Of a DNA stretch of 64,000 nucleotides, positions 24,197 to 35,430 are shown piece after piece. Under the pieces are notes generated by a model. It made no database searches. It was not told the DNA's origin and worked only from the letters and a program-made list of their open reading frames with translations. Source of the stretch: Anisodus tanguticus. Its lineage: Eukaryota; Streptophyta; Magnoliopsida; Solanales; Solanaceae. Both the position numbers and the translations under genes were made by a program. Location of the stretch: NCBI GenBank assembly GCA_034509755.1, contig CM067545.1, forward strand, positions 48,539,062 through 48,603,061, written 5' to 3'. Numbering within the stretch: the first letter of the stretch is position 1; every line of letters begins with the position of its first letter.

Positions 24197-24324
24197 TATA
24201 TCCAGACTATATATAAGAAGATGAAGCTTGCCCTTTACGTGTGTGTTGGTGGGAGGTAGCAGGTACCACATGGAATTAGTGGAGGTGTGCGCAAGCTGTC
24301 CCGAGCACCACGGTTATCAAAAAT
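24197..24324 (+). mobile_element. tRNA-derived SINE with 12-bp TSD
   Basis: A perfect 12-bp direct repeat aatactataaga flanks the unit (24185-24196, 24325-24336). The body contains gggaggtagcaggtacc then ggaattagtggaggtgtgcg and ends ggttatcaaaaat, text typical of a Solanaceae SINE 3' half. The insertion begins about 90 bp upstream of the RLP start codon, in its leader or promoter. Confidence 0.7.
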
Positions 24325-24336
24325 AATACTATAAGA

Positions 24337-25451
24337 AGAGGAAGTTGATGATTCTAGAACCTGTATATCCTTATAAACCCAAAGGCAAAAAAAAAAAAAA
24401 AAAGAAAACAACTTCCTGTGCACAAACACTATCATCTTAGGTCCGCTAACTATAGATTCCTAGTGAAAATTGAAAATCATACCCATGGTTGGATGCTTGT
24501 GGAATTTTGTTTTTGTTTTAGAACGCGTGCATGCTGGATAGATTATATTATTATAGTTATTCTCATGTGTAGAATAATATACTAATTGATTAGCAGCATC
24601 AGAGAGAAACTATAACCTTTCTCATGAAGAAAAATTTAGTGCAATAATTGATACAGATTGGAGTGGAAATTTCTGCAACTACTTCTTTTGTTATGTCCCT
24701 TTCAGCTTCTTTATTTTATTCTTTTAATATGTCTTCTTGTTCTTCTGTTTCTATGTTTTGCTCTAATTTTATATCAGTTCATTCATTTGTTTTTCTCTAA
24801 TTTTCATCAAAACATTACTTGCAATTTGATTGGTTTAAAGTGAGCTGGGATTTTTTCTTTTAAAAAAAGACGACCTTGACTATCACCATCATCGACTTGA
24901 GACTTTCTTATGAGGAAAAATTTCCCTCTAGTGTCACTCGTATGGAAGTTTCATGCCATCACTTTTCTTGCTATGTAAATTTTGATAAATATTGTGCTTA
25001 ACTAGTCAACAAAATTTGATTCCTTAGCCACTTTCTTCTTCCTTTTTTTTTTTTTTAATTTATAATTTATGTGTGCTAATGGCAAAAAATTTCAACTACT
25101 TTAGGAGCTACGAAGTCTTTAGCACTTATTAACAAATTGCCAAAATTCTTCAGTGTAATTAATATTCGAAAGAAATGTATACTTTAGGAGCTACTAAGTA
25201 TTTAGTACTTATTTCAGTGGACCATATACAGGAATGGCTCGTTGAGCAGTATACATTTCTTTCAAACCACTAATTGCATTGAAGAATTTTGGCAATTTGT
25301 TAATATATCTTTATTAAGGCCATATCAACCTTTTGATTTTTGCCTTCCATCCAACTATTCTAAGTTACTGCAGCTTATCAAATTCTATTTTACTTTATTT
25401 TTCGTTTGAAGGTTCATATTCAGATTTCTGAGTTAGGTGGAACCATACATT
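24337..25451. other. RLP upstream region
   Basis: AT-rich intergenic sequence upstream of the minus-strand RLP. The only structure is the fold-back repeat at 25129-25303. No gene recognised. Confidence 0.4.
25129..25303. repeat. Inverted repeat (fold-back), 175 bp
   Basis: ttaacaaattgccaaaattc at the left mirrors gaattttggcaatttgttaa at the right. The arms also pair at gaaagaaatgtatac/gtatacatttctttc. A separate direct repeat of actttaggagctac plus aagt occurs at about 25097 and 25181. It looks like a small MITE or a duplicated and inverted fragment. Confidence 0.75.
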
Positions 25452-26364
25452 TGTTGAAAATTTACTAAATGTGGAATTAAGTATATCTCATTAATTTATG
25501 ACTCGAATAATTGGGGCCCGCACGTCGGAAATGTCGTTTCCACACACGTGCACACGTAGTGCCAAATATCGCAAATTTCATTACTGAAAGAGATATTGGT
25601 ACGTATGTAATACGTTTGAGACATAGAATTATGAACGGTTATTGACCAAATGACAAAGTATTTCACGTTGGTAAAAAAAGGAAGAAGTGTATGAAGTGTA
25701 AGATGAAACGAGTTGGAAATCGCCGCGGAGCCGTGAAGGGCCGCGACGCTAATTGGTTGGGCAGTCACTGGAGCTGTGGCGCTAATTCACAGCGCCGCGA
25801 CGCTTCGGAGGTAGAATGCTGCGACGGGAAGTTGAAAAAATCTGACATGTGGGCTGGTTTTGGAGCATTGATTCTCCATTACTTGCCACATGAATTCAGC
25901 CATTATTTGGCTGAATGTAACCCATCAATCAAGTGTCGTTACATGGCGATTGAAGGCTATTAGTTGGCTAGTTGAGGAGTCTTCTCCTTACACTATAAAT
26001 TGAGGCATTTGACTCAATTGAATAAGACTACTCAACACTTAGAAAATACTCCAGATTTTCTGAATTCATTTTCTTCTTGTCTAGCAAAGTTTCTATACTC
26101 AAAGATCTTCAAGTGTAACACTTGAGTTTCCTTTGATCATTTGTTAAGTTGCTGTTGTATCTTGGGAGACTATTGCTCAACACCGTAAAAGGAGATATAC
26201 GGGGCAATCTTGTCTTAAAGACAGAGTGCCATCACTCGACTCAGTAAATCACCAAGCATTTTGTTAAGTTCTTGATTTCCAGTTTATTGTAATAGTTAGT
26301 TTATCCTTTCTATTATTGTAATAGTTACTTACTTCCCGTTCTCTGAAACAATTGTATCCCAACA
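25452..26364 (+). repeat. 5' LTR of the copia element
   Basis: TGTTG to CAACA, 913 bp. It contains cacacgtgcacacgtag (G-box-like cores, about 25540) and a CG-rich block at about 25720-25805 unlike the AT-rich surroundings. Confidence 0.9.
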
Positions 26365-26402
26365 ATTTCAAGACAAGATTTTGTTGTAAGTACCTAAGAA
26401 AG

Positions 26403-27424
26403 ATGACTGGAAGAGATCAAATTGTTTCTGATTCTGCTGCTGCTGCTCAAGGCAATCCCTCTGCCTTCCCCACTGCTCAAGGCACTCCTAATGCCTTTCC
26501 GGTTGCTCAAAGCTTTTCCAACGCCTTTACTGCCACTCAAGGGAACGTTGCCGTTCCTCCACCCGCTTGATTTCACCATGAACGCCCTGAAAAGTTCATG
26601 GGGTCAAACTTTAAGAGATGGCAACAGAAGATGCTATTCTATCTGACTGTTATAGGAATGACACGTTTCCTAACAGAAGATCCTCCACAAACTGGAGATG
26701 AAATGGACAGGGCCTAGGTATCCATGTCATTAATGGCATGAAGATGATTCTTGATGCGTGAGTCATAGTGATTTCATGTGTAAGAACTACATATTGAACT
26801 GCTTGTCAAACCCTCTCTACACGGTGTATTGCACCGTTGGCACTTCCAAAGAGTTGTGGGAGAAACTGCAAAAGAAGTACAATGCACAAGATGCAGGTAC
26901 TAAGAAATTCATTATTGGGAAATTTCTGAAATTTCAAATGGTGGATAGTAAAACAGTGATGTCCTAAGTCCAGGAATTCCAAATGATTTTACATCACCTG
27001 GATTTGGAAGGTATGAAGCCAAATGAGCAGTTTTTGGTTGCATCACTGATTGAAAAGTTACCTCATTCGTGGAATGAGTTTATGAGTTACTTAAAACTCA
27101 AGACAAAGGAGATGATGACCTTTGAAGAACTTATTATCAAACTCCAAATTCAGGAAGATAATAAGAAGGCCTTGCCTAGGGGTAAACAACCCACTGAGGC
27201 AAAGGCAAATCTGGTTGAGGCCAAAGGGAACCCAAGCAAGAAGCGCAAGTTTCAGAAAGACGGCAAGACCCAAGCAGCGGAGAAGTTCAAAGGAAACCGT
27301 CACCACTGTGGGAAACCTGGTCACATGATCAAGGACTGCCGTAAGCTCAAGACTGAGCAACAAGAGAAGGCCAAGGCAAGGCACACGTTAACGTCGTCAA
27401 AGACCAGTTTCTGGATGACATGAT
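26403..27424 (+). pseudogene. copia gag, broken
   Basis: Starts MTGRDQIVSDSAAAAQ and carries three imperfect repeats of the QGxPxAFP type. After a stop near 26570 it continues through several frame breaks to KFQMVDSKTVM and the open segment 26983-27423 with a CCHC-like zinc knuckle HHCGKPGHMIKDC near 27300. Gag forms the virus-like particle in active copies; at least four interruptions rule that out here. Confidence 0.8.
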
Positions 27425-30400
27425 TGAGGAGTTCTCAGTGGTGGGGCTAGAAGCAAACCTTGTTGAGAATCCCATGCAATGGTGGATGGACACAGGTGCT
27501 ACAAGACACGTCTGTTCTAATAGAGATGCCTTCTCCACTTATACACCGGTTACAAACAAGAAGCTATTCATGGGCAACAACGCTTCCTCTGACGTGCTGA
27601 GGGTAGGAAAGGTAGTCCTGAAGATGACATCTGGAACGGAGCTCACTCTGAAGGAAGTGATGCATGTTCCTGAGATTAGAAGAAATTTAATTTCAGGTCC
27701 TTTATTAGTTAATGCTGATTTTAGGCTAGTGTTTGAGTTCAATAAATTTGTAGTCACTAAGAATGGAACGTTTGTGGAAAGAGGATTCGTCTGTGAATGC
27801 CTCTTCAAAGTTAACACCATGTCTATATTACGTACAAGCAATAATATTGAAGCCTTTTCTTCTTACTTGCTCGAGTCCTCTAATTTATGGCATCATAGAT
27901 TAGGACATGTCAACTACAAATCCATCCAAAGGTTGGTAAAGTTGGAGTTGTTGCCGTCTATCAACGTAAACCCTCAACATAAGTGTGAGGTATGCGTAGA
28001 GGCAAAACTCACAAAGCTTCCTTTTCGATCCGTCGAAAGGAATACTGCTCCTCTAGAACTTATTCACACGGATATATGTGATTTGAAGTTTGCACAAACT
28101 AGAGGGGGAACAAGTACTTTGTGACATTCATTGATGATAGCACAAGGTATTGTTACCTTTACTTGTTGAAAAGTAAGGATGAAGCCTTTGAAGCGTTCCG
28201 ACGTTACAAAGCAGAAGTTGAGAACCAGCTGAACATGCAAATTAAATTCATTCGTAGCGATAGAGGGGGAGAATATGTAGCGCCATTTAAGGAATATTGT
28301 GTCCAATCAGGCATTGTTCATCAAACAACGGCTCCATACTCACCTCAATCGAACGATGTGACGGAACGTAAGAACCGCACATTGAAGGAAATGATGAATG
28401 TCTTGCTCATCAATTCCGGTCTTCCCCAAAACATGTGGGGAGAAACCGTCCTTACCGCTAATACGATTCTTAATAGAGTCCCACATAAGGGTAAGGACAA
28501 AACTCCATATGAATCATAGAAGGGAAAGAAACCCACGTATAAATATTTAAAAGTATGGGGTTGTCTGGCAAAGGTTGAAGTACCCAAGCCAAAGTAGGTC
28601 AAGATTGGGCCTAAGACTGTAGATTGCATATTCATCGGATATGCAAATAACAGTAGTGCTTTATCGCTTCTTAGTGCATAAGTAAGGTATTCCAGATATC
28701 CACGGGGGTACAATCATGGAATCAAGGAATGCTCAATTCTTTGAAGGTACCTTTCCTAGAAAGAAAAAAGATAACATCTCGCAAACGAAGTTATGAACAA
28801 AGCTATCAGGAATCGGGAGTTGTTGACGGCCCAGATCTAAATAGTTCAGATCTAGTGGATCTCAAAGTGGCTGAATAACCGAAATCTAGTGTTCCAGATT
28901 CTCAGAACTTGGAGACTCCAGAGATGGAACTAAGGCGAAGTAAAAGGGTCAGGAAGGATAAATCCTTCGGTCCTGACTTTGTAGCTTATATGGTTGATGA
29001 TGAACCAAGGACAATTGTCAAGATCGTCAACTCCAGAGACACCGCTCTGGAAAGAAGTTATTGAGAGTGAAATAGGCTCCATTCTGCATAACCATACTTG
29101 GGAGTTGGTTGATCTTCCTCTGGGAAATAAACCGTTGGGTTGTAAATGGATACTCAAACGGAAGTATAAAGTAGATGGATCTATAGATAAGTACAAGGCC
29201 AGGTTGGTAGTCAAGGACTATCGGCAGAAAGAAAGCCTTACTACTTTGACACGTACTCCTCGGTATCTCGGATGACGTCCATACATGTATTCATTGCGAT
29301 CGCAGCGTTGCGTGACCTTGAGATACATCAAATGGATGTCAAGACAGCCTTCCTAAATGATGATTTGGAAGAAGAAATCTATATGGAACAACCCGAGGGG
29401 TATGTAGTTCCAGGGCAAGAGAAGAAAGTCTGTCGGCTTGTCAAATCTCTGTACGGGCTGAAACAAGCCCCGAAGCAATGGCACGAAAAATTTGATAGTA
29501 CTCTACTATCGAAGGGTTTCGCCATTAATGAGTGTGACAAATGTGTCTACATGAAAGGTAACTCTGACTCGTTTGTTATGATATTCCTGTATGTAGACGA
29601 CATGTTGATCACATGGAGCAGTCATAGCATAATTCTAGAGACTAAGAACATGTTGAAACAATGCTTCGACATGAAGGATATGGGTATCGCAGATGTCATC
29701 TTAGGGATAAAAATCTCTAAGACGTCTGACGGACTGGTCTCATCTCAGTCTCACTACATCGAGGATGTTTTGAGAAAGTTCGAGATGTATGACTGTTTGC
29801 CTATAAAGTCACCAATGGATAGAAATCAAAAGCTTGATAAAAATTGTGGTGCACCCATATGCAGGAGCAATATGCACAGGTGATTGGTAGTTTGATGTAC
29901 ATAACAAACTGCACCCGACCTGATATTACTTATGCAGTCAACAAGTTGGCTAGGTTTACCCGTAATCCGAGTAATGATCACTGGAAGGCGTTGAATCGAG
30001 TACTTCAATACCTGAAATACACGCTAACTTACGGGTTGCATTGTTCGAGATATCCAGCTGTACTAGAGGGGTACATTGATGCAAACTGAATATCTGATAT
30101 AGAGAACACCAAGTCCATCAGTGGGTATGTATTTACAATTGGTGGTGGGGCTGTGTCTTGGAAATCCTCTAAGCAAACTTGTATCGCCCGATCCACGATG
30201 GAATCAGAGTTTATTTCTTTAGACAAAGCATGAGAAGAAGCTGAGTGGCTTCACGACTTCTTAGAGGATGTTCCTTGCTGGAACAAACCAGTACCTTCTG
30301 TAATGATCCATTGCGACAGCCAGTCGGCTCTAGGAAGGGCACATAATGCTATGTACAATGGCAAGTCTCGTCATATTCGATGGAGGCATAAGACCGTTAG

Positions 30401-30524
30401 GCAGCTGATCACCACAGGTATAATATCCATTGATTACATAAAGTCAAATGATAATATAGCAAACCCGCTGACAAAGGGCTTACCCAAAGATCAGATGTTC
30501 TGCATGTCTAGGGAATGGGCTTAA
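27420..30524 (+). pseudogene. copia pol, broken (PR-IN-RT-RH)
   Basis: Protease motif WWMDTGATRHVCSN (27480), zinc-binding pre-integrase LWHHRLGHVNYKSI with CEVCVEAKL (27885-28005), integrase FIDDSTRYCYLYLLKSKDEA and IRSDRGGEY (28120-28275), RT WKWILKRKYK-like, HQMDVKTAFLNDDL and FLYVDDMLIT (29140-29610), and RNase H up to NPLTKGLPKDQ (30470). The reading frame changes near 28120, 28520, 28990, 29272 and 29880, with further stops near 30090 and 30230. It would have encoded the enzymes for reverse transcription and integration. Confidence 0.9.
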
Positions 30525-31166
30525 AACCCAAGGTATAAGGACCAATACGGTGGTAACCCAACCTTACTGACTGGAGATCCCAGGAATTAGGTTTAATGGA
30601 AAAACTAAGCTGTAAATGTTCAGTTGATCGCTTCGGTGGAAGCATGAGCACTTCGGATAGTGATTTCTGTAAAGAAACACCAAATCCAAAGCTGTTCCCG
30701 CTATAGACTAAGTGCTATCTGCAGTGTGGGTGAAGGTTAAGTTTCCAAAACCTTTAATGATCATCACCGGTTGAGGTTAGGTTTGAGAAATTTTTTAATG
30801 GTTCCTAACACTTGTAAAGTGGGGGCATAGCATGATACCTTGTAGGAGACCACCTATTTAAGTGCGAGGACATGCCGCCTCAAATTGAACGCACTTAAGA
30901 ATCCAAGAAGTGTCCACGGCCACAACGGACAAAACATTACGAAGAACTGAGTAGAGGAAGTTGTTGTATTGGTACCATTGACTTGGCTTACACTAAACAC
31001 TGACGGTTCAAGACATCACGTTCACCGTGCAGTAAGTAAGTCCGATGGTATTCAACTATGGAAGATTCAAAGCGTATGCTACCTATTCAGATGCAACATC
31101 GGTCCGCTAAAAGATTGCTGGAAAAGGCACCAAGTGTGTGCGCCAAAATCTCTTTCAAGAGGGGAT

Positions 31167-32095
31167 TGTTGGAAATTTACTAAATGTGGAATTAAGTATA
31201 TCCCATTAATTTATGACTCGAACAATTGGGGCCCGCACGTTAGAAACGTCGTTTTCACACACGTGCACACGTAGTGCCAAGTATCGCAAATTTCATTAGT
31301 GAAAGAGATATTGATACGTATGTAATACGTTTGAGACATAGAATTATGGACGGTTATTGGCCAAATGACAAAGTATTCCACGTTGGTAAAAGAAGGAAGA
31401 AGTGTAAGATGAAACGAGTCGGGAATCACCGCGGAGCCGTGAAGGGCCGTGGCGCCACTGCGTCGGAGCGCCGCGGCGCTAATTGGTTGGGCAGTCACTG
31501 GAGCCGCGACGCTAATTCACAGCGCCGCGGCACTTCGGAGGCAGAATGTTGCGACGGGAAGTTGAAAAAAATCTGACCTTTGAGCTGGTTTTGGAGCATT
31601 GATTCTCTATTACTTGCCACATGAATTCAACCATTATTTGGCTGAATGTAACCCCTCAATCAAGTGTCATTACATGGCTATTGAAGGCCATTAGTTGGCT
31701 AGTTGAGGGGTTTTCTCCTTACACTATAAATTGAGGCCTTTGGCTCAATTGAAGAACACTACTCAACACTTAGAAAATACTCCAGATTTTCTGAATTCAT
31801 CTTCTTCCTCTTTAGCAAAGTTACTATACTCAAAGTTCTTCAAGAGTAACACTTGAGTTTCCTTTGCTAATTTGTTAAGTTGTTGTTGTATCTTGGGAGA
31901 CTATTGCTTAACACCGTAAAAGGAGATATACGGAGCAATCTTGTCTTAAAGATAGAGTGCCATCACTCGACTCAGCAAATCACCAAGCATTTTGTTAAGT
32001 TCTTGATTTCTAGTTTATTGTAATAGTTAGTTTATCCTTTCTATTATTGTAATAGTTACTTACTTTTCGTTCCCCAAAACAATTGTATCCCAACA
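31167..32095 (+). repeat. 3' LTR of the copia element
   Basis: 929 bp, TGTTG to CAACA, preceded by aagagggga. It aligns along its length to LTR1 with scattered substitutions and one block of about 24 bp absent from LTR1. Confidence 0.9.
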
Positions 32096-32124
32096 ACATT
32101 ATGAATAAAGAAATTAGTGAGGTA

Positions 32125-32310
32125 CTCCTTCGGTTCTAGTTTACGTGGTACTATTCTTTCCTTTTTGGTTTGTTCCCAGAAGTATGAGATATTTTTATAT
32201 TTGAAATAACTTAACTTTAAACTTCTCATTTTATCTATACTGATATGATGTTATAACCATACAAATGTGACATTTTTAAAACCGCCGGTCTTCCCTTGTT
32301 TTCAAAAAGA
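32125..32310. mobile_element. Truncated Stowaway-like relic
   Basis: tactccttcggttctagttt at one end and the internal Stowaway text ttgaaataacttaacttt, ttctcattttatc and gatgttataaccatacaaat are clear. The second terminus is missing. Confidence 0.5.
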
Positions 32311-32754
32311 CAACTAATTTGGTCCAAACTACAAATTCTGGCCTAAAATTGTTGATTCAATTGTTGTTAAATGACTCTACGTGCTTAAATATTACAGACC
32401 AAACATCTATTACTTGTTTTATATACAGTTGCATTAACCTTATCTAATACAACTTCAGTAGTGATATGATTTTGCAGTCATTGATCTTTTTTTCGACTTT
32501 ACCTAAATTTCTGCCTATGTTAATCCATAACAATCTCAGGAACTGAAAGTAGTAAGCTTAGGGAAATCCAGTATGATGGCAAATATATACATGCACAAGA
32601 ACATTTCTCCCAGAATATGAAACACAGCGACTTTTTCAGCTTAATTACTTCAAGTGTTCAAAACAATGCTTCCCGGAAAAGCAAATATGTCAGAAGCATC
32701 AATTCTGTATCTAGCAAGATAAAGATACTGAGCAAGAAATGCTTCACATCAGAG

Positions 32755-32902
32755 TTAATTTTCGAGTATCGGTTCTTGGTTCCTTAGAAGGTGATCAAGC
32801 TGGTAGAGGCTATTTGCAGCCCAGGAGAGGAGTGCAGGTAAGCTAATTGTTTTGAATCTAAAGGTGTGGAACCAGGCTGCTATATGCGAGTTGTTTTGGG
32901 CT
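32755..32902 (-). pseudogene. Orphan last-exon-like segment, unknown protein
   Basis: In minus sense a good acceptor TTGACTTAG is followed by an open frame of about 48 codons ending in TAA. It includes ISLPALLSWAANSLYQLDHL and ends RNQEPILEN. The composition looks protein-like, but I recognise no family and find no upstream exon, start codon or partner gene nearby. It may be a gene fragment or chance. Confidence 0.25.
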
Positions 32903-33835
32903 CTAAGTCAAAACAAAGAAAAACTGTGGATTACATGAGTCCATACTTGTTATAAAGAGCAAGTACATTGCTTAAATGGAGGTCCTCAGTCAAGATTTAC
33001 AACAACATACTTAGTGTAATTCCAAATAAAGACGAATTCAGAATTTCAAGAGGATGTGTGCACAGTTGCTTTTAAAGGTTGTTTTACAATTTTTTTTTTT
33101 AAAATGAAAAAGTGTAGCAAGTTAGGTCCGATCTCTTAAACTTAAAGAAATTAAGCCCACACTTAATCAACGCACCACTCAATCACATTTGACCATGAGT
33201 TCTTTCCGTTAATATTCGATATATTTTAAAAATTATACACAAATTTAGCCGGATGACCATGAGTTCACGTGATCCATTTTTTCCATGTAAATTTGCCACT
33301 GATCACACAAATAGGATCTGAGTTCGGTAGGATATATGCAAATCTTACCCCTACTTTATGGGTAGACAGATTATTTCCGATTGACACGGGATTGCTCTGG
33401 CAAGGTTTATGGATGGTAAGGAAAATTTTAAATATAAGGAAGTACTGGCATGTTTTGAATGCAAATAATTAGATTGTTCACTGGGGAAAGTTCCAGATCT
33501 CATGTGTATAGATGTCTCAGAGGTAAGGTGGATAATCTTCAATGAAAAAAGTTTTCCGATTACCCAAAAAACAGTGTAAAGTTCAATTAATTGAAAGATT
33601 AATGTGCCAATTAGATATCATAGGAATTAAATTAAAAATTTATTATTAACCCCAATATTTTTGTATAGTGAAATCTCTGTATTTGAATCCAGACTCATGA
33701 TTAAAGAGTTTCATTTGCATATTGATGTTTGACTCAGTTAAACATAAGTTAAGATTTGATTGAACATATTGAGCTTAGTTTAACATTAAAAGGATCATGC
33801 ACTACTCTACAAGCAAAAAGTTAAATTTTCAACTC

Positions 33836-35008
33836 TCAAAAATCTTCCCTTCGAGTGTATCTAATCGTGTGCCGTCTCATCCACAGCTGATAAATCACCA
33901 TGTGAAAAGCATCAAACGGCTGAGGTTCCGCGTTCCACACCATATGGTGAGCCGCCGCCACACACAATTCCCTCATCCGCTCATATCGATCCTCCGTTAC
34001 ACCGCCCAACACAGCCTTCAATCCCTGAGCTCCACGGCTGTTTCCGATCAACAACGCCATTTCCGACCATCTCAATACATCTGTCAAAGGAAAATCCTGA
34101 ACCGGACGGTCGACTATCATCACCGGCACACATCCCGATGCCATCGCTTCCGTCATATACGCCGCCACGTCAGCAGCGTTGTGGTAGAAGAACAAGCAGA
34201 ACTTGCTAGTGTCAACTCTTCTTACTATATGATCCGACGGCTCAGATTCGACGATGAACTCCGAGTCTAACTTCAACTCGTTCACCAAGTCTAACTCCGT
34301 CTTTCCGTCCCATTTCAAATAACCTAGTATCGTCGGAGCCGTTTTCACCGGCGCGTGTGATAGTGCGAGTGAGGATTTTGCGTTCGCCGGAGTTAAACTA
34401 ATGTCCTTGTGAGGTATAAAGTCACCGGAAGTAGTCGAAGCGCGGTTCACCGGCGCGTGGGAGAGTGGGAGTGAGGATGGCGTCACAGGAGGCAAACTGA
34501 TGTCCTTATGAGGTATAAAGTTACCGGAGATAGTCGGAAAAACGGAAATCTGAACTGAATTTTTCTTCAGCTCGAGGGCATTTCTGTCGGAAGAAAAATC
34601 GATTCCTTCAGGTGAGATAAAGAAGTGATCAGCTCCGAGCGTGCGATTCCAGTAAGGATACTTTGTTCTCAGCTCACGAACAAGACGCGCTATAGAGCGC
34701 GTGGAGGTTTCAGGAGCGAAAGGTACGAAAAATAGATGAGCTTCTTCTGGTTCGCGCGTGAGAAATTTGCTGTTGAGGAGGAAATTGTAGAAGATTGAAG
34801 CTGAGGAAGAAGAATAATTGATAGGTTGAGTAGGGGTGTAAATGAAAATTTTGAAACTTGTGAGCATCTTATTGTAATTATGAGAAAATGTTGAGGGAGA
34901 TAGAAGATAAGGAGACGAAGAATGAACAGAGACAAAGATGAAGCTAAGGTAGAGAAAACAGAGAGAAAAAGTGGAAGTTGCCATTTCAAGATGAACACTT
35001 TGAACCAA
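33836..35008 (-). CDS. Exostosin-family (GT47) glycosyltransferase-like protein, intronless
   Basis: A single 390-codon frame. A second ATG at codon 9 (34984) would put the hydrophobic stretch FSLCFLYLSFIFVSV closer to the N terminus and may be the true start. That stretch suggests a signal anchor for a Golgi type II protein. Exostosin-type motifs follow: FKIFIYTPT (52-60), FLTREPEEAHLFFVPF (82-97), YPYWNRTLGADHFFISPEG (117-135), FIPHKDISLPP (164-174) and CLFFYHNAADVAAYMTEAMA (271-290) with SGCVPVMIVD. GT47 enzymes of plants build cell-wall polysaccharides in the Golgi; the exact sugar acceptor cannot be told. Odd: residues about 159-190 are repeated as 191-224, so the FIPHKDISL motif occurs twice. 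At 390 residues it is shorter than many family members. Confidence 0.85.
   Translation of the reverse strand: MVQSVHLEMATSTFSLCFLYLSFIFVSVHSSSPYLLSPSTFSHNYNKMLTSFKIFIYTPTQPINYSSSSASIFYNFLLNSKFLTREPEEAHLFFVPFAPETSTRSIARLVRELRTKYPYWNRTLGADHFFISPEGIDFSSDRNALELKKNSVQISVFPTISGNFIPHKDISLPPVTPSSLPLSHAPVNRASTTSGDFIPHKDISLTPANAKSSLALSHAPVKTAPTILGYLKWDGKTELDLVNELKLDSEFIVESEPSDHIVRRVDTSKFCLFFYHNAADVAAYMTEAMASGCVPVMIVDRPVQDFPLTDVLRWSEMALLIGNSRGAQGLKAVLGGVTEDRYERMRELCVAAAHHMVWNAEPQPFDAFHMVIYQLWMRRHTIRYTRREDF
34337..34534 (-). repeat. Internal duplication of about 100 bp in the exostosin-like gene
   Basis: Two adjacent copies encode FIPHKDISLPP...LSHAPVNRA and FIPHKDISLTP...LSHAPVKTAP. The DNA copies share ggtataaagt, aactgatgtcctta/aactaatgtccttg and ttcaccggcgcgtg. 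The frame is kept. Confidence 0.85.
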
Positions 35009-35060
35009 AGTGTTAATCCCCGACTTACTTTTGATCTGTTGATCGAAAGCCCTAATACTA

Positions 35061-35360
35061 TGACCGACTTTCGTCTCTGTTCTAATAGTTTAGTGTATAG
35101 AAGTAAATATATGTTTGAGAGAGTTCATAAATATTGCAAGTCCTTGGAGTTGGGGTTGTTGGAATATCAATGTTAGAAATGTGACATTGAAAGGGATGAT
35201 ACTTCTTGTAGTGTTATAATTTTAATTGGTCAAACTTAGGCTTTTTGTTTCTTTTCATTTTTCTTTGGGTATAGGGGAAAATGACCTTTGAAATTAAAGG
35301 TTACAAAAGAAAAGTTTGTAGCTTTCGATTGCATCATCTTGAATTTTTCGTCGAATTAAC
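35061..35360. repeat. Exostosin upstream segment, copy 1
   Basis: ccgactttcgtctctgttct, ggggttgttggaatatcaat, gtgttataattttaattggt and gtagctttcgattgcatcat. The same order of text recurs at 36187-36445, so this upstream region of the exostosin-like gene is duplicated. Confidence 0.8.
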
Positions 35361-35430
35361 TTGTAGTTATAGACTTATAGACCGTTGGGTGGGCTGGGGT
35401 CGGGTATCTGGGTATGTAGATTACTTTAGC

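Larger units (their letters stand above)
25452..32095 (+). mobile_element. Complete but decayed Ty1/copia retrotransposon
   Basis: LTR1 25452-26364 and LTR2 31167-32095 both begin TGTTG and end CAACA. A perfect 5-bp TSD acatt flanks the element (25447-25451, 32096-32100). A purine tract aagagggga precedes LTR2. Domain order in the plus strand is gag, protease, integrase, RT, RNase H, which defines Ty1/copia. Gag and pol carry many stops and frameshifts. LTR1 lacks about 24 bp of the GC-rich block present in LTR2, so the insertion is not recent. Confidence 0.95.
32101..33835. other. Spacer between copia element and exostosin gene
   Basis: AT-rich. It holds a truncated Stowaway-like relic (about 32125-32310) and one exon-like segment (32755-32902). 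Otherwise nothing recognised. Confidence 0.4.

Noticed and set aside
28120..30524. An active copia polyprotein
   Set aside because: Several stops and frame changes separate the domains; it cannot encode one product.
33797..34270. 157-codon plus-strand frame
   Set aside because: Antisense to the exostosin-like gene; no motif.
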